A stretch of 19,636 bases of DNA, taken from assembly GCA_937908275.1 (NCBI GenBank), contig CALERA010000456.1:1-19636 (forward strand), read 5' to 3'. Of this stretch, positions 1-6,626 are shown piece by piece. Origin of the DNA: an uncultured Desulfarculaceae bacterium (GTDB lineage: Bacteria > Desulfobacterota > Desulfarculia > Desulfarculales > Desulfarculaceae). The notes under the pieces were generated by a model. The model saw only the letters and a program-made list of their open reading frames with translations. It ran no database searches and was not told where the DNA came from. Within the stretch, counting starts at the first letter, position 1. Each line of letters starts with the position of its first letter. The translations under genes and the position numbers were made by a program.

Positions 1-2
1 CG

Positions 3-410
3 GCCGAGCGCCGCCGCCAGGTCGAGGTGGAGGGATTCGACGCGGCGCGCGACGACCGCTGCCGCAAGGGCGAGTTGGCCCAGGCCGCGGCCTATTACGC
101 CTATCCCGGCGATGACGTGGCCACTGGTTTCACCCACAAGTTCGGGACCGGGTCTTTCAGCGTCAGCACCAAGCGGCTGCTGTACCCGGCGGGCTGGTCC
201 CTGAGTGCCGGGGACAAGGCCCGGCACGACCGGATCAAGCAGTTGGCGATCGCCGGGGCTTTGGCGGCGGCCGAGATCGACCGCCTGCTCCGGGAGCAGT
301 CCCGCGCCAACCAGCCCCCGGCTCGCCAGCATCAGCACTGGTGCCCGGCGGTGGACCTTTCCGGCGCGGGCGAGCCCGGAGCCTGCACCTGCGGCGGCGG
401 GGAGGGTTAG
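3..410 (+). CDS. Phage early-region protein, 5' end missing
   Basis: The reading frame is open from the first base of the window (reading AERRRQVEVEGFDAARDD), so the real start lies upstream and the GTG at 27 is only an internal codon. The run RRRQVEVEGFDAARDD, then GELAQAAAYYAYP, a central part rich in W/K/R, and AGALAAAEIDRLLR is a pattern I recognise from a small phage protein family found in many temperate phages; its function is not known to me. The C-terminus carries His and Cys residues (HQHWCP, CTCGG) that could bind a metal, but this is only a suggestion. The stop TAG ends 2 bases before the ATG of the next gene, so the two are probably cotranscribed in the early operon. Identity as a phage protein is fairly sure; role unknown. 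Confidence 0.75.
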   Translation, partial: AERRRQVEVEGFDAARDDRCRKGELAQAAAYYAYPGDDVATGFTHKFGTGSFSVSTKRLLYPAGWSLSAGDKARHDRIKQLAIAGALAAAEIDRLLREQSRANQPPARQHQHWCPAVDLSGAGEPGACTCGGGEG

Positions 411-412
411 CC

Positions 413-670
413 ATGCACCTTATCGACACACCAGAGTTGGACAAGATGCACGCAGTGCATGACCACAGTCAGGCCATTGGTGAGTTTCTGGAGTGGCTGG
501 GGCAAGAAAAGGGATTGAGAATCTGCACCTACGACCCCAAACGCGAAGAATTCAACCTGGCCACGATCTCCACCACCGCACTGCTGGCTGAGTATTTCGA
601 GATCGACCTGGCCAAGGTCGAAGCCGAAAAGGTGGCGATCTTGGAATCCATCAGGAGCGCCCACGCATGA
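413..670 (+). CDS. Small phage protein of unknown function (85 aa)
   Basis: The ATG at 413 is chosen because GGGAGGG lies just upstream at good spacing; the open frame extends further upstream but overlaps the previous gene. The protein has an HSQAIGEFLEWL helix followed by a predicted C-terminal helix (LLAEYFEIDLAKVEAEKVAILESI). I recognise this layout from small proteins common in early regions of temperate phages; no biochemical role is known to me. No membrane segment or signal peptide is visible. The stop overlaps the next start as ATGA. Base composition is clearly lower in GC than its neighbours (my count is about 52-53 percent over 421-540), which hints at a separate origin. Confidence 0.75.
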   Translation: MHLIDTPELDKMHAVHDHSQAIGEFLEWLGQEKGLRICTYDPKREEFNLATISTTALLAEYFEIDLAKVEAEKVAILESIRSAHA

Positions 671-1737
671 GCCCCCTGATCATCACCTGTCCCCACTGCG
701 GCGAGGACCTGGACGCGGTCCAGGCGGTGGCCGAGGGCGAGCACCGGGAATATCTGGAGCTGCTGGCCGGCTTCGGCCCGGCCCGCCCGGCAGTGGTGGC
801 CTATCTGGACCTGTTCCGCGCCGCCCCGGGGTCGGCCATGCGGATCGCCACCCGGCTGCGCCTGGTGCGCGAGCTGCACCGGCTCTGGGGTGACGAAGGC
901 TTTGCTTACAATCGCCAGACCCACCGCATCAGCCGGGCGCAGATCAGCCAGGCCTTGCACGATGTGGTGCGGGCCAAGCAAGGCGACCACAAGCCATTTG
1001 TGAACCACAATTATCTCAAGACGGTGATGGTCAGCCTGCTCAGCGCCAGTGAGCGCCAGGAAAAGCGCCAGGAAGCCAAGGCCGAGCGGACCCGTGAGCA
1101 GTTGCGGCAGGCCGGGGTGCGCGATACCGCCTCGCCACCACCCCAGACCCAGGCGGAGGCCGGCCAGCAACCCGTCTGGGAGGGGCCGCTGGAGCCGTTG
1201 ACCGAGATGCTGGCCGCGCATTATCGCCGTCCGGGCCTGATGGCTTGCCTGGAGTGGATGCCAAAAATCGAGGCCCGCCTGCGTGATGAGGGGCTGGACC
1301 TGGAGCGCCTGCGGTCCCTGGCCAAGGCCACGGCGGATGGCGAGGGGTTCGAGGGACGCGGGGCGGAGCTGCTGCACCGCTGCCAGCCGGGCGGTGCGGA
1401 ACCAGAGCCATTGGCCGGCTGCCTGCCGCTGGGCCTGGCCCGGGAAGACGCCGGGGCCGCACCGGCCAGCCCGCCGGCCCATCTGGTGCCGCCCGACCAG
1501 GCCCAGGCCCTGGTGGTGGAGATGCGGCGCTATTGCGAGATCACCCGCGCCCTCAAGGATGACCCCCGGGCGGTGACCCGGGCCGAGTTGATGGAACTAG
1601 AAAAGCGCTTGGAGAGCGCCGGGGTGGCCGTCAGGGACCTGGTGGCCATCGCCTGGAAGAGCGCCGACATGGACATGCCCGATGCGGAGCTGCTGGCCCG
1701 CTCTGGCCTGAAAATCGGAGGCGACGATGCGCAATAG
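667..1737 (+). CDS. Phage protein with N-terminal CxxC motif, possibly nucleic-acid binding (356 aa)
   Basis: The protein begins with a single CPHCGEDL knuckle (residues about 8-15), then a helical block AVVAYLDLFRAAPGSAMRIATRLRLVRELHRLW and a segment with VNHNYLKTVMV. This order matches a phage/mobile-element family that I recall only as hypothetical: a CxxC start, a 'YLxLFRP' helix, then a helical region ending in a 'HxYL' motif. Residues about 125-160 are highly charged (ERQEKRQEAKAERTREQLRQ) and may form a coiled coil. The remaining 190 residues are Ala/Leu-rich with no motif I can name. It starts in a 4-base overlap with the previous gene and overlaps the next gene by 11 bases, so it belongs to the same operon. 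A replication or DNA-binding role is only a guess. Confidence 0.7.
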   Translation: MSPLIITCPHCGEDLDAVQAVAEGEHREYLELLAGFGPARPAVVAYLDLFRAAPGSAMRIATRLRLVRELHRLWGDEGFAYNRQTHRISRAQISQALHDVVRAKQGDHKPFVNHNYLKTVMVSLLSASERQEKRQEAKAERTREQLRQAGVRDTASPPPQTQAEAGQQPVWEGPLEPLTEMLAAHYRRPGLMACLEWMPKIEARLRDEGLDLERLRSLAKATADGEGFEGRGAELLHRCQPGGAEPEPLAGCLPLGLAREDAGAAPASPPAHLVPPDQAQALVVEMRRYCEITRALKDDPRAVTRAELMELEKRLESAGVAVRDLVAIAWKSADMDMPDAELLARSGLKIGGDDAQ

Positions 1738-2386
1738 TGACCTGGGCATCCGGGCGACCGACCCCGTGGTGCACAACCCCAAGTTGACCGAGCTGGAGAC
1801 CTGGTGCCTGGAGACCATCCGCACCTGGTGCCAGCGCGGTTTTCCCATCCCGGCCCCGGCCCTGGCCGAGTGGTTGGGCCTGACCGGACGCCAGACCAGG
1901 ACCCTGGTCAATCATCTGATCGACCGCAAGTTCCACGGCCTGCCGGTGCATCCTCTGCCCGGGGTCTACGGCGGCTATTTCACGCCGGACAATCCCGACC
2001 TCAAGGGTCTCGCCAGTCAGGCGGTTGCGGCCCAGCTCCAGCGCGCCCGCACCAGCGCGATCAAGGCGCGGGACATGGGGGCCACGGTCCAGGAATTGAC
2101 CGAGGGCGTGGTGCAGCTGACCCTGGACCTGGGCCAGGAAGTACGCTCTCAGGTGGGCCGCGCCCTGGCCACCGCCCAGCGAGGCCCGGCCACCCAGGCC
2201 CAGGTGCGCCAGGCGCTCAAGCGCTACGCCGCCGATCCCCAGCGTTTCGCGGCCGAAATTTCCGAGCTGCGGCGCTTGTTCGCCGGGGTGTTTGTCTCCG
2301 AGGAGGACCTGGTGCGCCTGATGCGGGTCAATGTCGAGGAGGCCACCCGCCGCACGATGGCCGCGATCAGGGGGGAGGCCGCCTAA
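1727..2386 (+). CDS. Winged-helix-like phage protein of unknown function (219 aa)
   Basis: The start ATG at 1727 has GGAGG about 6 bases upstream. The N-terminal 90 residues look like a helix-turn-helix or winged helix: ELETWCLETIRTWCQRGFPIPAPALAEWLGLTGRQTRTLVNHLIDRKFHGLPV, followed by a beta-like GVYGGYF. The C-terminal 120 residues are helical and charged, including repeated ALATAQRG/ALKRYAADP-type helices. There is no catalytic motif. It lies between early proteins and the Mor/C-like activator, where Mu-like phages carry regulators and host-takeover genes, so a DNA-binding role is plausible but unproven. The stop TAA directly abuts the ATG of the next gene. Confidence 0.7.
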   Translation: MRNSDLGIRATDPVVHNPKLTELETWCLETIRTWCQRGFPIPAPALAEWLGLTGRQTRTLVNHLIDRKFHGLPVHPLPGVYGGYFTPDNPDLKGLASQAVAAQLQRARTSAIKARDMGATVQELTEGVVQLTLDLGQEVRSQVGRALATAQRGPATQAQVRQALKRYAADPQRFAAEISELRRLFAGVFVSEEDLVRLMRVNVEEATRRTMAAIRGEAA

Positions 2387-2923
2387 ATGGCCAGCAAGGT
2401 CGTGCGCGGTCCCTGGGGCCGCAACCAGCGCCACCCGCTCTGGGCGGCCCTGTGGCCGCAGCTGAGCATCCTGCCCAGCCCGGGCCAGGAGGGCGTGATC
2501 GCGGCGGTGGTGGAGGAGATCGCCGGGCTGTTGCGGGCGCTCCATGCCGAGCCGATCCGGGACCACGCCGCCTGGCTGCGGGGAGTGGTGGAGCAGGCCG
2601 ACCCCCGGCTGTGGCCGCCCAGCGACTATCAGGCCATCCTGCGGGTGGTCAAGGCCAAGAAGGCCCAGCTGATCGAGCAAATGCGCGCCGGCCAGCGCCG
2701 CACCGGCGGGCAGAATCGCAAACTCTGGGCCGCCCTGGCCGCCCACCCGGTCTGCGATCAGGAATGGCTCTACGCCTACATCCGCGAACACTACCCCCGG
2801 GCCAAGCGCCCGAAGGGCGGCAAGTTGCAGCCCAGCGTCAGCATGCTGACCCAGCGCGAGGTGGGGGAGATCATCGACTACCTGGAGGGCCGCAAGCCCC
2901 GCCGCCGCCGGAGGAGCGCGTGA
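2387..2923 (+). CDS. Possible GemA/Gp16-like middle-region protein (178 aa)
   Basis: The ATG follows the previous TAA with no gap, and GGGGGAGG lies upstream. The C-terminal half (QNRKLWAALAAHPVCDQEWLYAYIREHY, then SVSMLTQREVGEIIDYLEGRKPRRRRRS) resembles the second half of the Mu Gp16/GemA (DUF1018) family, where a helix of 'rkLwalA...WLhayvr' type is followed by 'S...LT..EA..IIdyL'. The N-terminal half lacks a clear match. Mu gp16 sits in the same place, before the middle activator gene, which supports the guess. The C-terminus ends in an arginine run that could bind nucleic acid. The stop overlaps the GTG start of the next gene (GTGA). Family assignment is moderate; it could be an unrelated early protein. 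Confidence 0.6.
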   Translation: MASKVVRGPWGRNQRHPLWAALWPQLSILPSPGQEGVIAAVVEEIAGLLRALHAEPIRDHAAWLRGVVEQADPRLWPPSDYQAILRVVKAKKAQLIEQMRAGQRRTGGQNRKLWAALAAHPVCDQEWLYAYIREHYPRAKRPKGGKLQPSVSMLTQREVGEIIDYLEGRKPRRRRRSA

Positions 2924-3177
2924 GCGAGCTGCCGGGCATCCTGGCCGAGATCGCCGCCGTGGTCGGCCCCGACGCCGCCAAGCGGATTGGCCTGCGCCTT
3001 GCCGGCCAGGTGGTCAAGTTCCCCTCCCGCACCCGCCTGCAAAAACCCGCCCGAGACGCTGCAATCCGCCGCCTGGCCGCCGAGGGCTGGACGGTTGAGG
3101 CCTTGGCTCTGCGCTTCAACGTTTCCGAACGCTGGATTCGCAAGATTCTGGGGCGTAATCCCCAGAAAAATAGCTGA
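2920..3177 (+). CDS. mor: Mor/C-type transcription activator of the late/middle operon (85 aa)
   Basis: The GTG start at 2920 overlaps the preceding stop. The protein reads ELPGILAEIAAVVGPDAAKRI, then GQVVKFPS, then RDAAIRRLAAEGWTVEALAL and RFNVSERWIRKILGR. This is the layout of the Mor transcription activator family: a short helical dimerisation part, a 'GGxxVyfP' strand, an 'RDxxIrr' helix and a C-terminal helix-turn-helix. In Mu, Mor activates the middle promoter and C, of the same family, activates late promoters. This gene lies directly before the lysis cassette, the place held by C in Mu, so it may activate the late promoter. At 85 residues it is shorter than Mu Mor or C (about 130-140), mostly at the N-terminus. 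A perfect dyad lies 13 bases after its stop. Confidence 0.85.
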   Translation: MSELPGILAEIAAVVGPDAAKRIGLRLAGQVVKFPSRTRLQKPARDAAIRRLAAEGWTVEALALRFNVSERWIRKILGRNPQKNS

Positions 3178-3190
3178 AAAGCGGCGATTT

Positions 3191-3216
3191 GGAACAAACC
3201 GGGGCCGATTTGTTCC
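3191..3216. promoter_or_regulatory. Perfect 8-bp dyad, candidate activator/operator site
   Basis: GGAACAAA at 3191-3198 is matched exactly by TTTGTTCC at 3209-3216, with a 10-base spacer. It lies 13 bases after the stop of the Mor/C-like gene and about 130 bases before the lytic transglycosylase start. Mor and C of Mu bind dyad-symmetric sites upstream of their promoters, so this is a candidate binding site for the adjacent regulator. A weak terminator is an alternative, since GCGTTTTC follows, but the stem is AT-rich and the T run is short. No convincing -10 box could be fixed. Confidence 0.5.
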
Positions 3217-3234
3217 GCGTTTTCTGATTCAGTG

Positions 3235-3268
3235 GGCCGTGAAAGGTGCTCTCCTTTCTCTCACGGCC
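3235..3268 (+). terminator. Hairpin in the gap before the lysis genes (terminator or attenuator-like)
   Basis: GGCCGTGA (3235-3242) pairs exactly with TCACGGCC (3261-3268). Inside, AAGG (3243-3246) can pair with CCTT (3253-3256), leaving a 6-base loop and a 4-base bulge. There is no downstream T tract, so a simple intrinsic terminator is doubtful. The last four bases of its 3' arm are also the first four of the next hairpin. Confidence 0.45.
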
Positions 3269-3304
3269 GGGAGGCTCGGAAATGGGCACCTGGGCCTCCC
3301 GGCC
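3265..3304 (+). repeat. 11-bp inverted repeat overlapping the previous hairpin
   Basis: GGCCGGGAGGC (3265-3275) pairs perfectly with GCCTCCCGGCC (3294-3304), with an 18-base loop. It shares GGCC (3265-3268) with the hairpin at 3235-3268, so the two full stems exclude each other. It lies 39 bases before the lytic transglycosylase start and does not cover its GGGGGAG ribosome site. Confidence 0.5.
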
Positions 3305-3343
3305 CCTTCCAGACCCTACCCTCCAGCCCAGGGGGAGCCGCAA

Positions 3344-3892
3344 ATGCCGACCGACGCCGCCATCCGCCAGCTGATCCACGCCAGCGCCGCTAAAATCTGG
3401 CCGGCCATCGCGCCGGAGATGATCGAGGCCCAGGTGCTGGTGGAGTCCGCGGGCGATCCCCGGGCCGAGTCCCCGGCCGGGGCGCGGGGCCTGTTGCAGC
3501 TGATGCCCGGCACGGCGGCAGAGCTGGGCCTGAGCCCGGAGCAGTGCTGGGACCCGGCCCGCAACCTGGCCGGCGGCATCCGCTACCTGCGGCGGCAGTT
3601 CGAGGCCTTCGGTGAGCTGCCCAACTACTACGACCGGGTCAGCGCGGCCCTGGCCAGCTACAACGGCGGCCGGGGCTACGTCAACAAGGCCCTGGCCCTG
3701 GCGCGGGAGGCCTGTGGCGCGGCCGATGGCACGGTGCCCGGCCCCTGGCAGCGCTGGGACGTGGCCAGCGCCTTCCTGGCCGATCCGCGCTGCCTGGTGT
3801 CCGGCAGGCGGCCCGACGCCGCCCAGATGCTTACCTACGTGGCCCGGGTGCGGGCCATGTTCCACCGCCTGACCAAGGGGGGCAAACCATGA
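3344..3892 (+). CDS. Lytic transglycosylase (SLT-type endolysin), 182 aa
   Basis: This enzyme cleaves the MurNAc-GlcNAc bond of peptidoglycan and probably serves as the phage lysin. The ATG at 3344 is chosen because GGGGGAG lies 7 bases upstream; the open frame upstream crosses the mor gene and non-coding dyads. The SLT/goose-lysozyme motifs are all present: QVLVESAGDP with the catalytic Glu at residue 34, SPAGARGLLQLMPGTA (43-58), NLAGGIRYLRRQF (74-86) and AALASYNGG (101-109). No signal peptide is visible, so export would rely on a holin or on the neighbouring membrane protein. It is the first gene after the regulatory gap, matching the lys position of Mu. The stop overlaps the next start as ATGA. 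Confidence 0.93.
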   Translation: MPTDAAIRQLIHASAAKIWPAIAPEMIEAQVLVESAGDPRAESPAGARGLLQLMPGTAAELGLSPEQCWDPARNLAGGIRYLRRQFEAFGELPNYYDRVSAALASYNGGRGYVNKALALAREACGAADGTVPGPWQRWDVASAFLADPRCLVSGRRPDAAQMLTYVARVRAMFHRLTKGGKP

Positions 3893-4044
3893 TCGCCTGG
3901 ATCAAGGCCAACAAGGGCAAGAGCGCCGTCGGCACGATTTCCGGCCTGACCATCCTGGGCATCCTGGGCGCGGCGGCCGCGGGTTGGATCTCCTGGGACC
4001 AGGCGCAGCAGGCCCTGGCCGCCCTGGGTCTGGGGGTGCAGTGA
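3889..4044 (+). CDS. Small membrane protein, holin-like candidate (51 aa)
   Basis: A short gene begins with an ATG that overlaps the transglycosylase stop (ATGA) and ends in a TGATG overlap with the next gene. It encodes MIAWIKANKGKSAVGTISGL, then TILGILGAAAAGWI and SWDQAQQALAALGLGVQ. There is one strong hydrophobic segment (about residues 14-34) after a Lys-rich start, and the C-terminal part is helical. The form 'charged start, one membrane span, then SW-x-x-A...LG' resembles small phage proteins seen next to lysins in many tailed phages. Its place right after the lysin and its membrane span suggest a holin or related lysis role, but small single-span proteins are hard to assign. Confidence 0.75.
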   Translation: MIAWIKANKGKSAVGTISGLTILGILGAAAAGWISWDQAQQALAALGLGVQ

Positions 4045-4691
4045 TGGTGCGGCGAATCAAGATCAACTGGAGCTACTGGCTGGCCCTGGGCCTGCTGGGC
4101 GCGATGCTGACAGCGGGGAGCGGATGTTCCTATCTGAGCGCCAAGAACACCGTCTACACCCCCGTGTTCAACCAACAGGGGCAGCTGATGGTCGGCAGTG
4201 ACGGCAAGCCCTTGACCACCAGGCAGGAACTGACCGACGAGGCGGCCTACTACCAGGCCCAGCTGATGGGCGCGCAGATCGCCTCCCAGCCGATTTTCAA
4301 GCTGACCTTCCCGGATCAGGTCAAGGCCAACGGGATGCAGGCAGCCTTGACGGACCCCAGCCAGGCCGCCCCCTACGCCATGTCCAATCTGCTGGCCGGG
4401 GCATCCCTGGAGGTCCGTGCGCCCCACAACGGCCAGATCGGGCAGTACCGCTCCGAGTGGGCCAACTGGATACCAGTACTGGCGATGGCCGCCCAGAGCG
4501 CATTTGTCACCGACCGCCTGGCCAATGTGGCCGTGGCCGGCTTTGGCGCGGCGCGAGGCACGGTCACCACCATCAACGCCAGCCAGCAGGCGGGGGTCCA
4601 GGTGGGATCGCCCGGGGGCCAGGTCAACACGCCCAGCACCACCACGACCACCACCAGCAACGACGACCACAGCACCCAGGGAGCGCAGTAG
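4044..4691 (+). CDS. Probable phage lipoprotein in the lysis cassette (215 aa)
   Basis: The ATG at 4044 overlaps the preceding stop (TGATG). The N-terminus has a basic start (MVRRIK), a hydrophobic stretch (YWLALGLLGAMLTAG) and a Cys in SGCSYLS at about residue 28. This is a lipoprotein-type signal, although the -3 position is Gly rather than Leu, so the lipobox is imperfect. The mature part has a segment TVYTPVFNQQGQLMVGSDGKPLT, then mixed helical sequence, and a very Thr/Ser/Asn-rich, low-complexity C-terminus (TTTTTTSNDDHST). I do not recognise a family. An outer-membrane role in lysis or in superinfection exclusion would fit the context but is inference. It abuts the next gene's GTG directly. 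Confidence 0.75.
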   Translation: MVRRIKINWSYWLALGLLGAMLTAGSGCSYLSAKNTVYTPVFNQQGQLMVGSDGKPLTTRQELTDEAAYYQAQLMGAQIASQPIFKLTFPDQVKANGMQAALTDPSQAAPYAMSNLLAGASLEVRAPHNGQIGQYRSEWANWIPVLAMAAQSAFVTDRLANVAVAGFGAARGTVTTINASQQAGVQVGSPGGQVNTPSTTTTTTSNDDHSTQGAQ

Positions 4692-5465
4692 GTGGCCAAG
4701 GCCAGTCAAGATGGGCTCCACCGGGGCGGGTTTTTGGCCCAGGATGGCCCCCAGCTGCACGACGGCGGGATATCTGCCGTTGGTGCGGGTGCTGGCAGCC
4801 CCCAGCCCGGGATCGTGGCTCCTGGAGCGTTTTACGCGGCCGGAGAAACCATCCCGGTGGGTGAGGTCGACCTGGCGGACTTCGCGGCCCGGCGCTATCC
4901 GGGCCTGATGCGGGCGCAGCTGGTGACCGTGTACCGCCCCTGGCGGTTCAGCGATCCGCTGTGGGGCACGGTGGCCTGGCGCATCCGTCGCCACCAAGCC
5001 AACATCCTGGGTCTGCCCGAGGACCAGGTAGTCGCCTCCCACGCCATGATCTACGCGGGCGGGGGCAACTACTGGAGCCAGGGTGCGCGATTCGTGCCGG
5101 AGCGCATCGAGGCCTACCGCGGCTGCGACCTATACCACTGGGACCTGGGCTGGGACCTGGAGGTGCGCAACGCCCTGATGGGCGAGTGCGGCCCCCATGC
5201 CAACGAGACCTACGCCTAACGGGACATCGCGGCCCTGGCCCTGTGGTCGATCACCGGCCGCCAGGGCTGGCTGGAGGCCATCGGCGATCCGGAGCACCTG
5301 TTCTGCTCCGAGCGGGTCTGCCAGTTGGTGCGCCTGGTCCAGGCTGCCTACGAGGTCGGGCCGGACTTCCTGGCCGGCCGCGCCTGCGAGCTGGTGGTGC
5401 CGCAGCTGCTGCACATGCTGTTGATTGAGGCCCGGGCCGCCTGCGTGGCCATCCGGCCGGTGTGA
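4692..5465 (+). pseudogene. Papain-like (YiiX/NlpC-P60-type) cysteine peptidase gene split by an in-frame TAA
   Basis: From a GTG directly after the previous stop, the frame runs to TAA at 5217-5219, then continues open in the same frame for 81 codons to TGA at 5463-5465. The first part holds VVASHAMIYAGGGNYWSQ (His at residue 117) and VPERIEAYRGCDLYHWDL; the second part holds IAALALWSITGR and HLFCSERVCQLV (Cys at codon 205). His-first then 'FCSE' Cys is the order of permuted papain-fold peptidases of the YiiX/NlpC-P60 group, so both halves are needed for one active site. No ATG or GTG lies in frame between the stop and the Cys. A single base change in a codon such as TAC or CAA would explain the TAA. 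It is a pseudogene, a sequencing error, or less likely a readthrough gene. The lysis context would fit a cell-wall hydrolase. Confidence 0.7.
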
Positions 5466-5474
5466 GGACCACGA

Positions 5475-5840
5475 ATGCCTGATCCCTTGGAAACCATCGC
5501 CCGCGCCGTGGACGCCAGCCAGCAGATGCAGGGCCTGCGGGCCGAGATGGCCCAGCTGACCGCAGTGGTGCAGAGCAACCTGGCCGAGCAGCAACGGCTC
5601 AACGCCCGCATGGAGAGTCAGGTGCAGTCCCTGACCGGAGGCCTCCAGGACACCCGCGAGCGCCTGGTCAAGGTGGAGGGCCTGGCCTGCCAGATCGAGC
5701 CCCTGCGCCAGGACGTGACCAGCCTGCGCCAGGACTTTTCCAGCCTGAAAAGCATGGTGGCCCGCTACATGGGCATCGGGGTGGGCCTGGGCATCGCCGC
5801 CAGCACGGCCATTTCGGTGGCCGTCACGTTCATCAAATAG
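5475..5840 (+). CDS. Coiled-coil, tail-anchored membrane protein (XhlA-like layout), 121 aa
   Basis: The ATG at 5475 lies 9 bases after the stop of the broken peptidase frame, with GAGGACC upstream. Residues about 15-90 are a long heptad-rich helix (MQGLRAEMAQLTAVVQSN, RLVKVEGLACQIEPLRQDVTS, LRQDFSSLKSMV), and the last 22 residues form one membrane span (MGIGVGLGIAASTAISVAVTF) with a short tail. Size, coiled coil and C-terminal anchor match the layout of haemolysin XhlA-type phage proteins, which work with holins and lysins, and of several unnamed small proteins of Mu-like phages. The sequence itself is too simple for a firm family call. Confidence 0.75.
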   Translation: MPDPLETIARAVDASQQMQGLRAEMAQLTAVVQSNLAEQQRLNARMESQVQSLTGGLQDTRERLVKVEGLACQIEPLRQDVTSLRQDFSSLKSMVARYMGIGVGLGIAASTAISVAVTFIK

Positions 5841-5850
5841 CGAGGGGGGC

Positions 5851-6096
5851 ATGGGCATCGAGCGCACTTTGCGGCTGGGGCAGATCGCGGAGCTGAAAGA
5901 GCAGCTGGGCGAGGCGGAGAAGCGCTTCAAGCGGTTGCTGGACGACGTCCAGATCTACACCTTCCCGATCAACCCCCTGGACGCGCCCGGCTCCTGCCGA
6001 ATCGACCTGGCCGACCAGGCGATGGAGGAGCTGAAGACCACCCAGGCCCAAATCCTGCTACTGCGGGCCAAGATCGCGGAGCTGGAGGCCGCCTGA
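5851..6096 (+). CDS. Small coiled-coil phage protein upstream of the terminase genes (81 aa)
   Basis: The start ATG has GAGGGGGG directly upstream. The protein is two helices (LRLGQIAELKEQLGEAEKRF and MEELKTTQAQILLLRAKIAEL) around a Pro-containing middle segment, IYTFPINPLDAPGSCRIDL. I recall small proteins of this form (a helix, a 'xxPFxPLxxLD' hinge, a second helix) just before the small terminase gene of Mu-like phages, the place of gp26 in Mu. No function is known to me. The stop overlaps the next start as TGATG, which suggests coupled translation with the packaging genes. Confidence 0.75.
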   Translation: MGIERTLRLGQIAELKEQLGEAEKRFKRLLDDVQIYTFPINPLDAPGSCRIDLADQAMEELKTTQAQILLLRAKIAELEAA

Positions 6097-6626
6097 TGCC
6101 CCGCACCTATCCGCCAGAGGCCAAGCGCGAGGCGTATGGTCTGTACTGCTCCGGCTTGACCCTGGAGCAGGTGGTGGCGGCCATGCGCCAGAAGGGCTAC
6201 GCCACCTACTCGGCCGAAACCCTGCGGCGTTGGGCCGACGAGGGCGGATGGGAACAGGACCGGGCCAAGCTGGCCAGCGAGGAGGCCAGGCTGGGTCTGG
6301 CCCTGGACGCCGAACGGATTACGGCCGAGATGCTGAGCGGCTATCAGGAGCTGCGCCAACAGACCCGCCAGAAGCTCGCCAATCTGGAGCTGAAATTCGA
6401 GGACGGGGTGGGCCTGCTGCTCAAGATCGACGCCCTGATCCGCACCCTGTTGGCCGCCCAGAAGAACCAGGTCCAGCCGGTGGACAAGGCAGCCCTGGCC
6501 CTGGAGATGCTGGAGCTGGTGGTGACCACCCTGGCCGAACTGGACCCGGCCGCCCTGGAGTTTTTGCAGCCCCACATCCCCGCCCTGGGCGAGGCGCTCA
6601 AGGCCCGTTACGCGGAGGCCGCCTGA
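6096..6626 (+). CDS. Mu gp27-like small terminase subunit (DUF1804 type), 176 aa
   Basis: The small terminase recognises phage DNA and hands it to the large subunit. The N-terminal 50 residues form a helix-turn-helix of resolvase-like style: PPEAKREAYGLYCSGLTLEQ, VVAAMRQKGYATYSAETLRRW, ADEGGWEQDR. This is typical of gp27/DUF1804 small subunits. The rest is helical and fits an oligomerisation region. The length (176) is in the usual range. It overlaps the upstream gene (TGATG), and its own stop overlaps the large subunit start in the same way, a layout that supports coexpression of the two subunits. Confidence 0.8.
   Translation: MPRTYPPEAKREAYGLYCSGLTLEQVVAAMRQKGYATYSAETLRRWADEGGWEQDRAKLASEEARLGLALDAERITAEMLSGYQELRQQTRQKLANLELKFEDGVGLLLKIDALIRTLLAAQKNQVQPVDKAALALEMLELVVTTLAELDPAALEFLQPHIPALGEALKARYAEAA

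Noticed and set aside
1804..2919. Long + strand open frame of 457 codons (1804-3177)
   Set aside because: Its first part is a Gly/Pro/Arg-rich shadow of the genes at 1727-2923; only the last 85 codons, from GTG 2920, look like a real protein (Mor/C family).
5217..5219. TAA as a reassigned sense codon
   Set aside because: Other genes in the window (for example at 2384-2386 and 13272-13274) use TAA as a normal stop with the next start close by.
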